DNA of 64,000 nt from Terriglobales bacterium (lineage in GTDB: Bacteria > Acidobacteriota > Terriglobia > Terriglobales > Acidobacteriaceae). Shown here piece by piece: positions 1 through 10,235 of the stretch; position 1 is the stretch's first letter, and each line of letters starts with the position of its first letter. The position numbers and the translations under genes are program-made. The notes beneath the pieces are model-generated. The model searched no databases and was not told the DNA's origin. It worked only from the letters and a program-made list of their open reading frames with translations. The stretch is taken from assembly GCA_035567895.1 (NCBI GenBank), contig DATMPC010000082.1:1-64000 (forward strand), written 5' to 3'.

Positions 1-1452
1 TTCCGCTCCAGCGAAGGGATGTTTCAGCCCGCAGGTACAGGCACCGCGACCGCCGCTCTAAACGTGCACTTGGAGTGCATGCCGGATGTGTTCTTTCAGA
101 AACTCGAATTGAACTCGCTGCGGTTCTACCTATCAGGCGAGAGCAACATCGTCGGTTCGTTATATGAATTGCTCTTCAATAACTGCATCGCCATCACCGC
201 TCGGGATGCAGAGAAGCCGAACTCCAAGCCGATAGTTCTTTTCGACTCCTCTCTCGGTAGCCCTTCTCCCTTGCGGCAAGTGGGCTTCGGTGAGAACGAA
301 GGAGTTCTTCCTTACACTGGCCGTTCCTTTTTGGGATTTAGACTGTTGCAGGAGTACTTTACCTTTCCCGAGAAGTTCTATTTCTTCGATCTTCAATCGC
401 TGAATACTCTTCGCGAGCAAGGTTTTGGAACAAAGTGCGAACTGGCGTTTCTGTTTTCACGTTTCGAGCGGCCTGAGCGTCACCAGATGCTGGAGCTTGG
501 GGTTTCGCAAAGCACGGTTAAGCTAGGCTGCACGCCAATCATCAATGTCTTCTCGCAGGTTGCCGAGCCGATTCGGGCGGACGGAAGCAAGTTCGAGTAT
601 CAGGTGATCGCGGACTTGCACCGTCAGAGCACAACCGAAATCTACTCGATCGACGAGGTAACTGCCCAGGACGCTCGCACCCGCAGCCTGGTCGAATTCC
701 GGCCGTTCTATGCACTGCGGCATGGCGCAAGCGAGAGCGAAGCTGCAAAGTATTGGCACGCTGTGCGCAAAGGCTCGGAACTCCACGAGGACGCCCCCAG
801 CGAAATGTACCTGTCGCTGGTCGATCTGTCGGGGGAACCGCTACACCTCGACTCTGCTGCGATCACGGCGAGATGCACATGCACGAATGGAAGCCTGCCT
901 TCCAAACTCCCTATCGCAGCTCAGAATGGATCGCAAACAGAGAGTTCCGGAGCAGGGGACTTCAACCTCGAAGGATTCTCCGCAGTCAAGAAAGTGTTTG
1001 CTCTGCGCCGGCCAACACCAACATACCGTCCGCCTCTCGGCAAAGCGACGCTGTGGCAGTTGATCTCGCACCTCTCGCTGAATTACCTATCGCTCGTGGA
1101 CCAGGGCAAAGAGGGCTTGCAGGAGATACTCAGGTTGTATAACTTCTCCGACTCGCTGTATCTGCGAAATCAGATCAGCAGCATTACAGACATTCACAGC
1201 CGGCGCCATTATGCGCTGGTCACGTCAGATGAAGGCGGTGCGAGTTTCGCGCGCGGCACTCGCGTCGAGGTTGAGTTCGACGAAGTTCAGTTTGCAGGCG
1301 AAGGAGTGTTTCTTTTCTGCGCTGTGCTCGAGCGCTTCCTTGGCCACTACGTCTCCATGAACAGTTTTTCTCAGCTCACTGCCTCGAGCAAGCAGAGAAA
1401 GGAGGCGATCCGCGAATGGCCACCCCGCTCCGGAAACCAGATCCTGATGTAG
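1..1452 (+). CDS. tssF: T6SS baseplate subunit TssF (5' end outside window)
   Basis: This is a TssF/VasA-family baseplate wedge protein. The frame is open from base 1, and the 483 visible residues are shorter than the roughly 590-620 usual for the family, so the true start lies upstream. The visible part has the typical TssF layout: a region around FYLSGE and YELLFNN, the PLFQPAG-like block (here FQPAG) near the start, and a C-terminal region with SLNYLSL and GTRVEVEFDE. TssF pairs with TssG to form the wedge that docks on the membrane complex. Its 3' end overlaps tssG by 37 bp, which suggests translational coupling. The internal ATG at base 19 is not the natural start. Confidence 0.93.
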   Translation, partial: FRSSEGMFQPAGTGTATAALNVHLECMPDVFFQKLELNSLRFYLSGESNIVGSLYELLFNNCIAITARDAEKPNSKPIVLFDSSLGSPSPLRQVGFGENEGVLPYTGRSFLGFRLLQEYFTFPEKFYFFDLQSLNTLREQGFGTKCELAFLFSRFERPERHQMLELGVSQSTVKLGCTPIINVFSQVAEPIRADGSKFEYQVIADLHRQSTTEIYSIDEVTAQDARTRSLVEFRPFYALRHGASESEAAKYWHAVRKGSELHEDAPSEMYLSLVDLSGEPLHLDSAAITARCTCTNGSLPSKLPIAAQNGSQTESSGAGDFNLEGFSAVKKVFALRRPTPTYRPPLGKATLWQLISHLSLNYLSLVDQGKEGLQEILRLYNFSDSLYLRNQISSITDIHSRRHYALVTSDEGGASFARGTRVEVEFDEVQFAGEGVFLFCAVLERFLGHYVSMNSFSQLTASSKQRKEAIREWPPRSGNQILM

Positions 1453-2480
1453 AAATTCAGGCCGAACTTTCCGATGAGTCGCTGCAACAACTGCGCGCCA
1501 AGCCGTGGAGCGTTTCCTTCTTCCAGGCAGTGCGGTTGCTGCGTCGCGCGTTTCCGCAACGCGGAGCGGTGGGAGAGTTTGTTCCTCCCGCGAATGAACC
1601 GGTGCGCTTCCAGGCCAATCCGACTCTAGCGTTTCCTGCCAGCGAAATTCAGTCACTCGATTGGCCTGAGCGAAGAGACGAGCCTGCGCAGATGAAGGTC
1701 AATTTCATGGGCCTGTGTTCGCCATCGGGCGTGATGCCAACCCCATATACCGAGTTGATACTCGAGCGCGTCCAAAAGAAGGACAACGGATTCCGCGATT
1801 TCCTGGACATCTTCAATCATCGCCTGATTTCGCTCTTCTATCGCGCGTGGGAGAAATATCGTTTCTTTGTTCGCTACGAGCGGCGTGAACCTGACTCGCT
1901 TTCTCCTCTCCTCATGAGTTTTGTCGGATTGGGAACGAAGGGATTGGCCGCGCGACAGGAAGTTGGCGACGAGTCGCTGATGTTCTACGCAGGGTTATTG
2001 GGACAGCACCCGCGCTCGGCCCTGGCGCTGAAACAGCTTTTGGCTGACTACTTCGACGTGCCCGTTGAAGTAGAGCAGTTTGTAGGCAAGTGGGTTCCTC
2101 TAGCTACGCGGGATCAGACCGAATTCAAAGACGCTGAACGAGTGACCGAGCAACTTGGGTACGGAGCAGTTGTTGGCGACGAAGTATGGGATACCCAGTC
2201 CACCGTGCGAGTGAAGCTCGGGCCACTCAGCCGCGAGCGCTATCTCGATTTCTTGCCGCGCCCTGGATCGAAGGGCTACGCAGTTCTTGATTCTATTTTG
2301 AAGTTCTATTGCGGGACAGAAATCGATTTTGAGGTTCAGCTTATCCTCGATCGTAATGAAGCGCCGGGGTTGGAGCTAAGCGGAGATGCGGATTCGAATC
2401 TTCTGTTGGGTTGGACCACCTGGATCAAGAACGTTCCACTCGATCGCGATCCCGGGGAAGCCGTGCTGCAACTGAGTTGA
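1416..2480 (+). CDS. tssG: T6SS baseplate subunit TssG
   Basis: This 354-residue protein belongs to the TssG/VasB family and builds the baseplate wedge with TssF. The family signature is visible as VRFQANPTLAFPASEI followed by the KVNFMGLCSPSGVMPTPYTE block at about residues 68-110. The C-terminal half has the GPLSRERYLDFLP type segment. The start ATG at 1416 is supported by an AAAGGAGG ribosome-binding site ten bases upstream, inside the end of tssF. The clpV gene begins 13 bp after the stop, so tssF, tssG and clpV almost certainly share one transcript. Confidence 0.94.
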   Translation: MATPLRKPDPDVEIQAELSDESLQQLRAKPWSVSFFQAVRLLRRAFPQRGAVGEFVPPANEPVRFQANPTLAFPASEIQSLDWPERRDEPAQMKVNFMGLCSPSGVMPTPYTELILERVQKKDNGFRDFLDIFNHRLISLFYRAWEKYRFFVRYERREPDSLSPLLMSFVGLGTKGLAARQEVGDESLMFYAGLLGQHPRSALALKQLLADYFDVPVEVEQFVGKWVPLATRDQTEFKDAERVTEQLGYGAVVGDEVWDTQSTVRVKLGPLSRERYLDFLPRPGSKGYAVLDSILKFYCGTEIDFEVQLILDRNEAPGLELSGDADSNLLLGWTTWIKNVPLDRDPGEAVLQLS

Positions 2481-2493
2481 AAGGACTTGAGCT

Positions 2494-5232
2494 ATGAGCA
2501 TCAATCTGAAGTCGCTGATCGGCAGGTTAAACGACTCGACGCGCGGAACACTTGAAGCCGCTGCCGGACTTTGCCTGAGTCGCACCCACTACGACATTGA
2601 GCCTGAGCACTTCTTGCTGAAGCTGCTCGACAAGCCCGACACGGATGTGCCGATGGTGTTGAAACACTTCGGCGTCGATAAGTCAAAGCTCACGGCCGAC
2701 CTGAACCGCAGTATCGACAAATTTAAGTCGGGTAATGCGCGCACGCCGGCCATCAGTCCTTCTCTTCTGCGCGCGCTCACAGAAGGATGGACCATTGGCT
2801 CGCTTAATTACAGCGCAGGACAGGTCCGCTCCGGCTTCGTGCTGCTGGCGTTACTCAGTGAAGACGACCTCTCGCGGCTCATGCGCGAAATCAGTCCGCG
2901 CGAGTTCGAGAAGATCAATCTCGAGAGCCTGCGAAAGGATTTCTTTGCCCTGACACAAATGTCATCCGAGACGGCCTCGCCACTCGCGGCTGATGGCGGT
3001 ATCGCTCAAGCTGCGCCGGGAGCGCCGGCCGGCGGTGGAAAGACTCCTCATCTCGATCAGTACACCACCAATCTCACCGAGAACGCTCGCAAGGGAAAGA
3101 TCGATCCCGTTCTGGGACGCGATAGTGAGATCAGGCAAATCATTGACATTCTCATGCGCCGCCGTCAGAACAACCCTATTCTTACCGGCGAGGCCGGCGT
3201 CGGTAAGACCGCCGTTGTCGAGGGTTTTGCTCTACGCTTGGCGAAAGGCGATGTGCCGCCACCCTTGAAAAAAGTAAATCTTCATTCGCTCGATCTCGCC
3301 TTGCTGCAGGCCGGCGCGGGCGTAAAGGGCGAATTTGAAAATCGTTTGAAGGGGCTAATTGAAGAAGTAAAGTCCTCGCCGAGCCCGATCATTCTGTTCA
3401 TCGACGAGGCCCACACTATGATTGGCGCTGGCGGGCAGGCTGGGCAGAACGACGCTGCCAACCTCTTGAAACCGGCCCTCGCGCGCGGTGAGTTGCGCAC
3501 CATCGCGGCGACCACGTGGTCCGAGTACAAGAAGTATTTTGAAAAAGATGCGGCGCTCGCACGCAGATTCCAGGTAGTGAAGGTTGAGGAGCCGGAAGAA
3601 GATCAGTGCTCAACCATGCTGCGCGGCATCGTCGCGTCGCTGGAAAAGCACCACAATCTGCGGATTCTCGATGAAGCCGTTACCGCGACGGTAAAGCTGT
3701 CAAATCGTTATTTAGCCGGCCGGCAGCTTCCGGATAAAGCTGTTAGCGTGCTGGACACGGCCTGTGCTCGGCTTGCCCTGGGTCAAAACGCTACTCCTCC
3801 TGCGATCGAAGACGCAGTGCGGAGGCTGGATGATCTTGAGGTGCAGCAACGAATTCTCGAGCGCGAGACAGCGGTCGGCGCAGATCATCAGCAACGCCTG
3901 GCCGCAATTGCTGAAGAAAGAACGCAAGTCAGCGCCCGTCTGGATTCCCTGCAATCGCGTTGGGAAAAGGAAACAAATCTCGTCCAAAAGATCCGCGAGA
4001 TTCGTACTCAGCTTGAAGGAGCTGTTGCTTCAGCGCCGGTTGCACAGGATGGCGGGGCAGCGGCGGCTCCGGCACTTAACCCAGAGGTCAGTACGGAATC
4101 TCTAGCCAAACTCGAAGCTGAACTTGAAGCGTTGCAAGGCGACGAGCCGTTGATGAGAGTCTGCGTCGATACGCAAACCGTCAGCGAAGTGATCTCCGGC
4201 TGGACGGGTATTCCGGTCGGCAAGATGGTGAGGGATGAGATCGGTTCCGTGCTCGATTTGAGCCAGCAACTGGGGGTTCGCGTGATTGGACAGAATCACG
4301 CACTCGACTCCATAGCGCAGCGGATTATCACCAGCCGCGCGAGTCTCGACGATCCCGGCAAACCTGTGGGCGTGTTCCTTCTCGTAGGGCCAAGCGGTGT
4401 TGGCAAAACGGAAACCGCTTTGGCGCTTTCCGATCTGCTGTACGGCGGAGAACGGAACCTGATCACAATCAATATGTCGGAGTTTCAGGAAGCGCATACC
4501 GTTTCGACGCTCAAGGGATCGCCTCCGGGATATGTCGGTTACGGCGAAGGCGGAGTGCTCACAGAAGCCGTCCGTCGCCGCCCGTATTCCGTAGTGCTGC
4601 TTGATGAAGTCGAGAAGGCCCATCCAGACGTTCTTGAGCTCTTCTACCAGGTGTTCGACAAGGGAAATATGGAAGATGGCGAGGGAAGGGAAATCGACTT
4701 CAAAAACAACGTCATTCTTCTCACCACGAACGCGTGCACCGACACGTTGATGAAGCTTTGCGCAGATCCCGAAACCATGCCTGGATCCCACGGACTGGTG
4801 CAAGCCCTCAAGCCGGAGCTGAACAAGATTTTTAAACCTGCATTCCTCGGGCGCATGATGATTGTTCCTTACTTCCCAGTCCGGGACGAAGCGCTCAAGC
4901 GCATCGTCGTGTTGAAGTTGGACAAGATCAGGCGCCGTTTGCAGGAGAATCATGCGGTCGCCCTGCTGTACGACGACACGTTGGTGAGCGAGATTGCGAA
5001 GCGGTGCACTGAAGTCGAAAGCGGCGCGCGCAATATCGACAATATCCTGAGCAATACGCTGCTGCCGGAAATCTCGCGCGAGCTACTGGGACGTATGGCG
5101 GAAGGTCTTGAACTCGAATCGGTGACAGTTGGCATTGGAGCGGATGGCAAGTTCACTTACAGCTGGGGAAGCGGACGTGTCGAAGTCTCGACCGCGGAAG
5201 TTCCAGCACGAACTGAGCAGCCTGCCGCGTAA
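2494..5232 (+). CDS. clpV: T6SS sheath-recycling ATPase ClpV (TssH)
   Basis: This 912-residue AAA+ unfoldase of the ClpB/ClpV class disassembles contracted TssB/TssC sheaths in the cytoplasm. It has an N-terminal Clp repeat domain (about 1-150). The first ATPase domain has Walker A GEAGVGKT at 232-239 and Walker B LFIDEAH near 301-307. A shortened middle coiled coil (about 400-520) follows. The second ATPase domain has Walker A GPSGVGKT at 632-639 and [14 protein letters not shown]. The location between tssG and vgrG separates it from a housekeeping ClpB. Length is normal for ClpV. There is an alanine- and proline-rich insert at about 160-180 and another near 510-530. Confidence 0.95.
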   Translation: MSINLKSLIGRLNDSTRGTLEAAAGLCLSRTHYDIEPEHFLLKLLDKPDTDVPMVLKHFGVDKSKLTADLNRSIDKFKSGNARTPAISPSLLRALTEGWTIGSLNYSAGQVRSGFVLLALLSEDDLSRLMREISPREFEKINLESLRKDFFALTQMSSETASPLAADGGIAQAAPGAPAGGGKTPHLDQYTTNLTENARKGKIDPVLGRDSEIRQIIDILMRRRQNNPILTGEAGVGKTAVVEGFALRLAKGDVPPPLKKVNLHSLDLALLQAGAGVKGEFENRLKGLIEEVKSSPSPIILFIDEAHTMIGAGGQAGQNDAANLLKPALARGELRTIAATTWSEYKKYFEKDAALARRFQVVKVEEPEEDQCSTMLRGIVASLEKHHNLRILDEAVTATVKLSNRYLAGRQLPDKAVSVLDTACARLALGQNATPPAIEDAVRRLDDLEVQQRILERETAVGADHQQRLAAIAEERTQVSARLDSLQSRWEKETNLVQKIREIRTQLEGAVASAPVAQDGGAAAAPALNPEVSTESLAKLEAELEALQGDEPLMRVCVDTQTVSEVISGWTGIPVGKMVRDEIGSVLDLSQQLGVRVIGQNHALDSIAQRIITSRASLDDPGKPVGVFLLVGPSGVGKTETALALSDLLYGGERNLITINMSEFQEAHTVSTLKGSPPGYVGYGEGGVLTEAVRRRPYSVVLLDEVEKAHPDVLELFYQVFDKGNMEDGEGREIDFKNNVILLTTNACTDTLMKLCADPETMPGSHGLVQALKPELNKIFKPAFLGRMMIVPYFPVRDEALKRIVVLKLDKIRRRLQENHAVALLYDDTLVSEIAKRCTEVESGARNIDNILSNTLLPEISRELLGRMAEGLELESVTVGIGADGKFTYSWGSGRVEVSTAEVPARTEQPAA

Positions 5233-5243
5233 GTGGGAGATAA

Positions 5244-7400
5244 ATGGCAACGCCACAGCTGAAACAGAAGGGGCGTCTACTCGAGGTGAAGACCCAACTC
5301 AAGGGGCCTTACTCGACGGATGCGCTGGTCATCAACGGTCTCTCCGGATCGGAGGCGGTGTCGAGCCTCTTCTGTTTCAAAGTGGAACTTCTTGCCGAGG
5401 CGCTCCCCGAGGTTGACGTGCTCGACCTGAATGGTAAAGCGGTCAGTGTGAGCATGCAAACCGGCGACGGAGTGCGCTATTTCAACGGGATCATCAGAAG
5501 AATTGCTCGCGGAAGGGGTGAGCGGGCAGATCGCGGCCGTGGCTTTCGGCACTACCATGCGGAAGTAGTTCCTTGGATGTGGCTGCTTACGCAACGCGCG
5601 GGATGCCGCATCTTTCAGGACCTCACCGTCCCCGAGATCATCAAAAAGATCTTCGAGGAGTATAAGGGCGCCTTTAGCGATGTGGTCAAGTACGACGACG
5701 CCACGACTCCCGATCGTCATCTACCGCTGGATTACTGCGTTCAATATCGCGAGACCGACTTCAATTTCGTCTCGCGGCTCATGGAGCAGGAAGGCATCTG
5801 TTACTACTTCGAGCACGATGATCAGGGCCACAAGCTGATATTCAGCGACACGCAAACGTCCTTTATTCCCATAAGCGGTAAGAGCACCATACTGTTCGAG
5901 CCAGATCAAGGTTACGGTGAACGCGAGGACGTGATCTCGGATTGGGAGCACGCCTGGAATCTAAAGCCGGGCAAGTACGTGATGAGAGATCATCATTTCG
6001 AACTCCCCGCCGACCCGTTGGAGGTGATTGAGAAGGACGGTTTCCTCGAGATGTATGACTATCCCGGCGAGTTCACAGCACGTTTCAACAAACCTGGGGA
6101 TCGCTTGGACAAGGTGAAACAGGAGGGTGAGAAATTGGTAAGAGTCCGCTTTGAGGAAGAACTGCAGGGCGGATTTAGCTATGGGGGGAGTTCAACTTGT
6201 CGAAATTTCTGTGCGGGCCGCACCTTCAAGCGGGACGACCCTTCAGACCGTTTGTCGATGGACACTTTTATTCTTCTCTCAGTGAATTTTTCCGCCGCGC
6301 AGACTCCCGATTACATCTCCGGAGGCCAGACTTCCGGCAATCCCTATCACAATAGTTTTGCCTGCATGCCTTTTGCGGGAGCCTATGGCAGCGCAATTCG
6401 GCCAAAGCGCTTTACGCCGAAGCCCATCATCGCCGGGCCGCAGACCGCGACAGTAACGGTTAAGAAGGGTGAAGACAGTTGGCTCGACAAGTTTGGACGT
6501 GTGCGGGTGAAGTTTCATTGGGACCGGGACCCGAATAACGATGAGACCTGTTCGTGTTGGGTGCGTGTTTCGCAACCTTGGGCCGGCACCAACTGGGGAG
6601 CGCACTTTTGGCCGCGCGTCGGCCAGGAGGTTGTGATCGAGTTTCTCGAAGGCGATCCCGATCGTCCGATCATAACCGGGTCCGTCTACAACCCTGCGAA
6701 TATGCCGCCATATAAGCTGCCCGACAACTACACGCGCAGCGGCATCATCACGCGCAGCTCAAAGGATGGCGCCAGCAAGAATTTTAACGAGCTTCGATTC
6801 GAAGACAAGAAGGACCACGAACAATTATTTATGAATGCCGAACGCGACATGGATCAGCGCGTCGAGCATGATATGCGCGAGTTTGTAGCCTGCAACCAAC
6901 ACTTGATCGTTGGCGCCTCACAGTTCCAGGCGATTGGCGGGGAAAAGCACGAGCATGTGAAGAAGGACCACATGGAGAAGATTGATGGAGATGCCTCGCG
7001 AACCGTAGTCGGCGAGCACATGGAGAAAGTCTCAAAGGACTTTTCTCTTGCTATCGACGGTGATCGCAAGGAAAACGTCAAGGGGAAGATTTCGGTCCAG
7101 GCTCTCAATCGCCACGAGAAAATCAACCAGAGTTACGCGCTTGAAGCGGCACAAGAGATCCATCTCAAGTCCAATTTGAACGTCGTGATTGAAGGAGGAG
7201 TACAGCTCACGATCAAGGTGGGCGGCAATTTCGTCAGCATTAGTCCGGCAGGAGTCACGATTCAGGGAACAATGGTTTTAATCAACAGCGGTGGCGCGGC
7301 AGGCTCGGGTGGTGGTTCATCACCGTCGGACCCGAAGGCTCCGAAGGATGTAAAGGGTCCGCAGACCGCTGATGACGGATCGAAGGGCGGAGCTCTCTAA
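5244..7400 (+). CDS. vgrG: T6SS spike protein VgrG (TssI)
   Basis: This 718-residue VgrG forms the trimeric puncturing spike at the tip of the Hcp tube. The N-terminal gp27-like part contains LDYCVQYRETDFNFVSRLME, a classic VgrG motif. It is followed by the gp5/OB-fold segment with GRVRVKFHWD and SCWVRVSQPWAG, then GQEVVIEFLEGDPDRP. The C-terminal third is a repetitive beta-helix (EHVKKDHMEKIDGD type repeats) ending in a short Gly/Ser/Pro-rich tail without an added enzymatic domain. The cargo is therefore probably carried by the PAAR protein that starts 11 bp downstream. The gene starts 11 bp after clpV. Confidence 0.95.
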   Translation: MATPQLKQKGRLLEVKTQLKGPYSTDALVINGLSGSEAVSSLFCFKVELLAEALPEVDVLDLNGKAVSVSMQTGDGVRYFNGIIRRIARGRGERADRGRGFRHYHAEVVPWMWLLTQRAGCRIFQDLTVPEIIKKIFEEYKGAFSDVVKYDDATTPDRHLPLDYCVQYRETDFNFVSRLMEQEGICYYFEHDDQGHKLIFSDTQTSFIPISGKSTILFEPDQGYGEREDVISDWEHAWNLKPGKYVMRDHHFELPADPLEVIEKDGFLEMYDYPGEFTARFNKPGDRLDKVKQEGEKLVRVRFEEELQGGFSYGGSSTCRNFCAGRTFKRDDPSDRLSMDTFILLSVNFSAAQTPDYISGGQTSGNPYHNSFACMPFAGAYGSAIRPKRFTPKPIIAGPQTATVTVKKGEDSWLDKFGRVRVKFHWDRDPNNDETCSCWVRVSQPWAGTNWGAHFWPRVGQEVVIEFLEGDPDRPIITGSVYNPANMPPYKLPDNYTRSGIITRSSKDGASKNFNELRFEDKKDHEQLFMNAERDMDQRVEHDMREFVACNQHLIVGASQFQAIGGEKHEHVKKDHMEKIDGDASRTVVGEHMEKVSKDFSLAIDGDRKENVKGKISVQALNRHEKINQSYALEAAQEIHLKSNLNVVIEGGVQLTIKVGGNFVSISPAGVTIQGTMVLINSGGAAGSGGGSSPSDPKAPKDVKGPQTADDGSKGGAL

Positions 7401-7411
7401 GGGAATTATCT

Positions 7412-8236
7412 ATGCCTCCAGCAGCACGAGTCACCGACATGCATACTTGCCCGATGGTGACTGGCGTAGTGCCGCACGTCGGTGGGCCAATTCTGCCACC
7501 CTGTGCTCCGACTGTCTTGATCGGCATGCTTCCGGCAGCTCGAGTCACCGACATGGCCACATGTGTTGGTCCGCCAGATGTGATTGTGAAGGGCTCGCCA
7601 ACGGTGTTGATCGGGAATTTGCTCGCTGCTCGCATGGGCGACATGACAGCTCACGGTGGAATAATCATCCTCGGCTGCCCGACTGTGATCATTGGTGAGG
7701 CCGGCGGCGGACCTCCTTCGGCCCCAATTCCAGCGGTTTCGGCACCGTTAGTCTTTGCGCTCATGGCCGGGGAGCCAGACATCGCGTTCAAGTTTCCGGT
7801 GGACGGTTGTTACGCGCGCGCTCATCTTATGGTACAGCGCATGCAGAATATGGGTCTCAAACCGGGGAAGGTGTGGACATTTTCCAGCGATCCGGCGAAT
7901 GATCCATTATGGGTCGACACTCCGAACCATCCAGATGGCAAGGTTGAGTGGGGCTATCACGTGGCGCCAACCATTCCAGTGGAGAATGAAGACGGCACGA
8001 TGCAGGATATGGTTGTCGATCCCTCGATGTTCGACCATCCAGTTACGATAGAAGAGTGGAAGGACGCCCAACACGATCATCCATATGTGAAGCAAACGGC
8101 CCCAGGAGAACCTCCCATTCCGTCTCGCGGTGGTTCGGGATATTGGCCATCAAGCGATCCGCCTGAGGGTGCAGACGAGAACGCCAAAGAGACCATGGAA
8201 GAATACAAACGCTATGAAGGTACTCGCGGTCCTTAG
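7412..8236 (+). CDS. PAAR-tipped T6SS effector with a C-terminal protein-glutaminase-like domain
   Basis: Residues 1-95 are a PAAR domain, with three AARVTDM/AARMGDM-like repeats each leading to a PTVLIG or PTVIIG strand, which would cap the VgrG spike. After an Ala/Pro linker, residues about 122-220 resemble bacterial protein-glutaminase (the Chryseobacterium protein-glutamine deamidase fold). The matching elements are DGCYARAH with Cys133, GYHVA with His183 and VVDPSMF with Asp203, in the order and approximate spacing of that enzyme's Cys-His-Asp triad. Such enzymes convert protein-bound glutamine to glutamate. The last 50 residues are polar and low in complexity. The gene sits between vgrG and a small gene that may encode immunity. 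The PAAR call is firm; the deamidase call rests on motif recall and is strong but untested. Confidence 0.88.
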   Translation: MPPAARVTDMHTCPMVTGVVPHVGGPILPPCAPTVLIGMLPAARVTDMATCVGPPDVIVKGSPTVLIGNLLAARMGDMTAHGGIIILGCPTVIIGEAGGGPPSAPIPAVSAPLVFALMAGEPDIAFKFPVDGCYARAHLMVQRMQNMGLKPGKVWTFSSDPANDPLWVDTPNHPDGKVEWGYHVAPTIPVENEDGTMQDMVVDPSMFDHPVTIEEWKDAQHDHPYVKQTAPGEPPIPSRGGSGYWPSSDPPEGADENAKETMEEYKRYEGTRGP

Positions 8237-8249
8237 TTAACGGAGCCTC

Positions 8250-8711
8250 ATGATGCCGGATTTGATGTTGGCGATGATAAAGCTGGTCATCGTTGTTGGA
8301 ATTCAGAAGACCGATTCTGGATCTGTGATTCGTTTCGAACAGAACGAGTCGGCGAATCTACCGAGCAGCAACTCCGATTATCCTTATTATCTGAAGCTTG
8401 CCGAAAGAAGCTTGGAGAGAAAACATCCAGTGGGGGTTGGGCTCAAAGGCCACGAAGTGACCGAATTCTCGCGTGCCGAAGCAGATATTGTTTCGCATCT
8501 GGTCGATAACCGGCAAAAGAATCGGCTGGAGGTTGGCTTTCAGGGGCACGATGGACTGTTCTCATTGCACCATAACCATCCAGAGTTCGGCCGAATCGTC
8601 GATGCGCTTAAGGTTTCTTTAAAGGAAAAGAAACAGATTTGGTTTGTTGCCAAGAAGCCGCTGCTTGCTCTGCAAGACGCCAAATTTCTGGCGCCACCTT
8701 CGCCTCGGTAG
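8250..8711 (+). CDS. Small protein of unknown family, candidate immunity protein for the PAAR effector
   Basis: I do not recognise the family of this 153-residue protein. It starts 13 bp after the PAAR effector, with a CGGAG ribosome-binding site at 8241-8245 (ATG at 8250; a second ATG follows directly). The N-terminus is hydrophobic (LMLAMIKLVIVVGI), but this looks like a buried strand rather than a signal peptide. The rest mixes charged helices with short strands (EVGFQGHDGLFSLHHNH; KKQIWFVAKK). Position directly behind an effector is the usual place for a cognate immunity gene. An adaptor or second effector remains possible. Confidence 0.7.
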   Translation: MMPDLMLAMIKLVIVVGIQKTDSGSVIRFEQNESANLPSSNSDYPYYLKLAERSLERKHPVGVGLKGHEVTEFSRAEADIVSHLVDNRQKNRLEVGFQGHDGLFSLHHNHPEFGRIVDALKVSLKEKKQIWFVAKKPLLALQDAKFLAPPSPR

Positions 8712-8735
8712 CCCGGATGCGTAGCAACACCTTAC

Positions 8736-10235
8736 TTATTGCTGGATGGCTGCGTAGCCACCTGAGACCAGCAGCCGGAGAATCTCTGCAAACTGGCTGA
8801 ATGATGTCCCCGGTTCGAACATCTCCTTCACCCTAAACATCTCGAACAGTTCCTCGCCGGACCGACTACCGTCACACGCTGCGAGCAATTCGAGCGTCCA
8901 ACCGGGTGCCTCGAGTTCCATCTTGAATGGCTCGTCAATCAGCAGGTGCTGCTTTTCCAGCGCCCAATTGCACTCCCGGAGGACATAAGCGGCGTTCAAA
9001 CGGCACTCAGATGCCTTTAAGCGCGCCGTGCGAAGCATGTCCACATCCTGACCTCGCGCTACTGTACGCTCCCATTCCAGGACTGATTCAATGTCCTTTA
9101 GTCCGAAGCTCTTTCCAGCGGTGCGTCGGGTCGTAAATCCAGCGCGATTTTCGCCGTGGCGGTAGATAAACATGCCACCGAAGACGAAGCTGACGATCTT
9201 CAGCAGCTTCAAGACCTCCTTCCAGCGCTGCACCTGCTCCAATGAGCCTTTCCCGCGAATAACGTCATTCAGTGCCTGGACAGCCGGTTCCATCTCGCTA
9301 CGCACAAATAAACCGATGTCGAATTCGCTGGACTTTTCACCTAACCACTTTCGGATTCGCTCCTCAAAGGGTTCGTTCAAGCGGTCCGTGCCCAGCGAAA
9401 CGCAGATAAACAAGCCCTTTTCCTCGAGGTAATTGGGCAAGTCCTGCACCATGCGGCGTGTAATTTGCTCGCCGTCCTGCCCACCGTCGTAGAAAACGTA
9501 CTTGGGTTCCAATACGGGAACGTACGGAGGATGCGCCACGATGCGGTCGAATTTGCGACCCTTTGCAGGGGAATAAAGATCACCTTGGGCATTGGTTACG
9601 TTCGGAATCCCATTCAGGCGGCGGTTGAATTCTGCGAAATGCACGCTGCGAGCGGCGATATCGAACGCCCAGGCATGCTCAGCTCCGTATCGTGTCGCTA
9701 AGAGAGCTGCGATGCCCGTCCCGGCGCAGAGTTCGAGGAATCTCTTGCAGGGCGTTGAAGGAATTGAAGACAGAAATCCGCGCGTTGTGCCCAGGATGGC
9801 CGGATATACGACGTCGGGCGGTGGTTGAAACGGTTTTCCATCGATCCCACACCAGCGGTCGGAGACGATGTAGAGACCAGTTGTCGCATACATTGCGACA
9901 TTCGCTGCGAAGCGCCCGTTTTCCACTCCTGCGAGCCCCAAATCTGCCAGTAAATCCACCAATTCCTGCCCCAAAAGGCCGTGAAGTTCTGCTTGATCGA
10001 AGCTCCTTCCTTGCAGAAACAATCCGGCAAGCACAGCAAATGAAGGCGAGTCCTGAATTGCACGCGCCTCCACTTCAAACTGGGCTTCCCCTACATGATG
10101 CATGCGAAAATGGCCTTCCATGTTTTCTTGCACATATCCCATCTGTGAAAGCAGCTCCCGTAATCGCGAAAAATGCTGTTCGGTTCCGAAGCGAATGGGA
10201 TAAGTCTCTAGCTGTAATTGAGGAATTGCACTCAT
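8736..10235 (-). CDS. Class I SAM-dependent methyltransferase, PrmC/HemK-like core
   Basis: This 499-residue protein has a central Rossmann methyltransferase core. Motif I is FLELCAGTGIAALLA, and the substrate loop AHPPYVPV corresponds to the NPPY motif of PrmC and N6-adenine type enzymes but with His in place of Asn. An N-terminal domain of about 150 residues and a C-terminal domain of about 200 residues flank it. Its substrate cannot be read from sequence. It lies on the opposite strand to the T6SS genes and converges with the putative immunity gene, so it need not be part of the system. The ATG at 10235 is preferred; an upstream in-frame GTG at 10277 would add 14 residues. Confidence 0.8.
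   Translation of the reverse strand: MSAIPQLQLETYPIRFGTEQHFSRLRELLSQMGYVQENMEGHFRMHHVGEAQFEVEARAIQDSPSFAVLAGLFLQGRSFDQAELHGLLGQELVDLLADLGLAGVENGRFAANVAMYATTGLYIVSDRWCGIDGKPFQPPPDVVYPAILGTTRGFLSSIPSTPCKRFLELCAGTGIAALLATRYGAEHAWAFDIAARSVHFAEFNRRLNGIPNVTNAQGDLYSPAKGRKFDRIVAHPPYVPVLEPKYVFYDGGQDGEQITRRMVQDLPNYLEEKGLFICVSLGTDRLNEPFEERIRKWLGEKSSEFDIGLFVRSEMEPAVQALNDVIRGKGSLEQVQRWKEVLKLLKIVSFVFGGMFIYRHGENRAGFTTRRTAGKSFGLKDIESVLEWERTVARGQDVDMLRTARLKASECRLNAAYVLRECNWALEKQHLLIDEPFKMELEAPGWTLELLAACDGSRSGEELFEMFRVKEMFEPGTSFSQFAEILRLLVSGGYAAIQQ

Noticed and set aside
4102-4953. 283-codon open frame antisense to clpV
   Set aside because: It lies wholly within clpV on the other strand. It has no ribosome-binding site, and the sense frame has clear AAA+ motifs.
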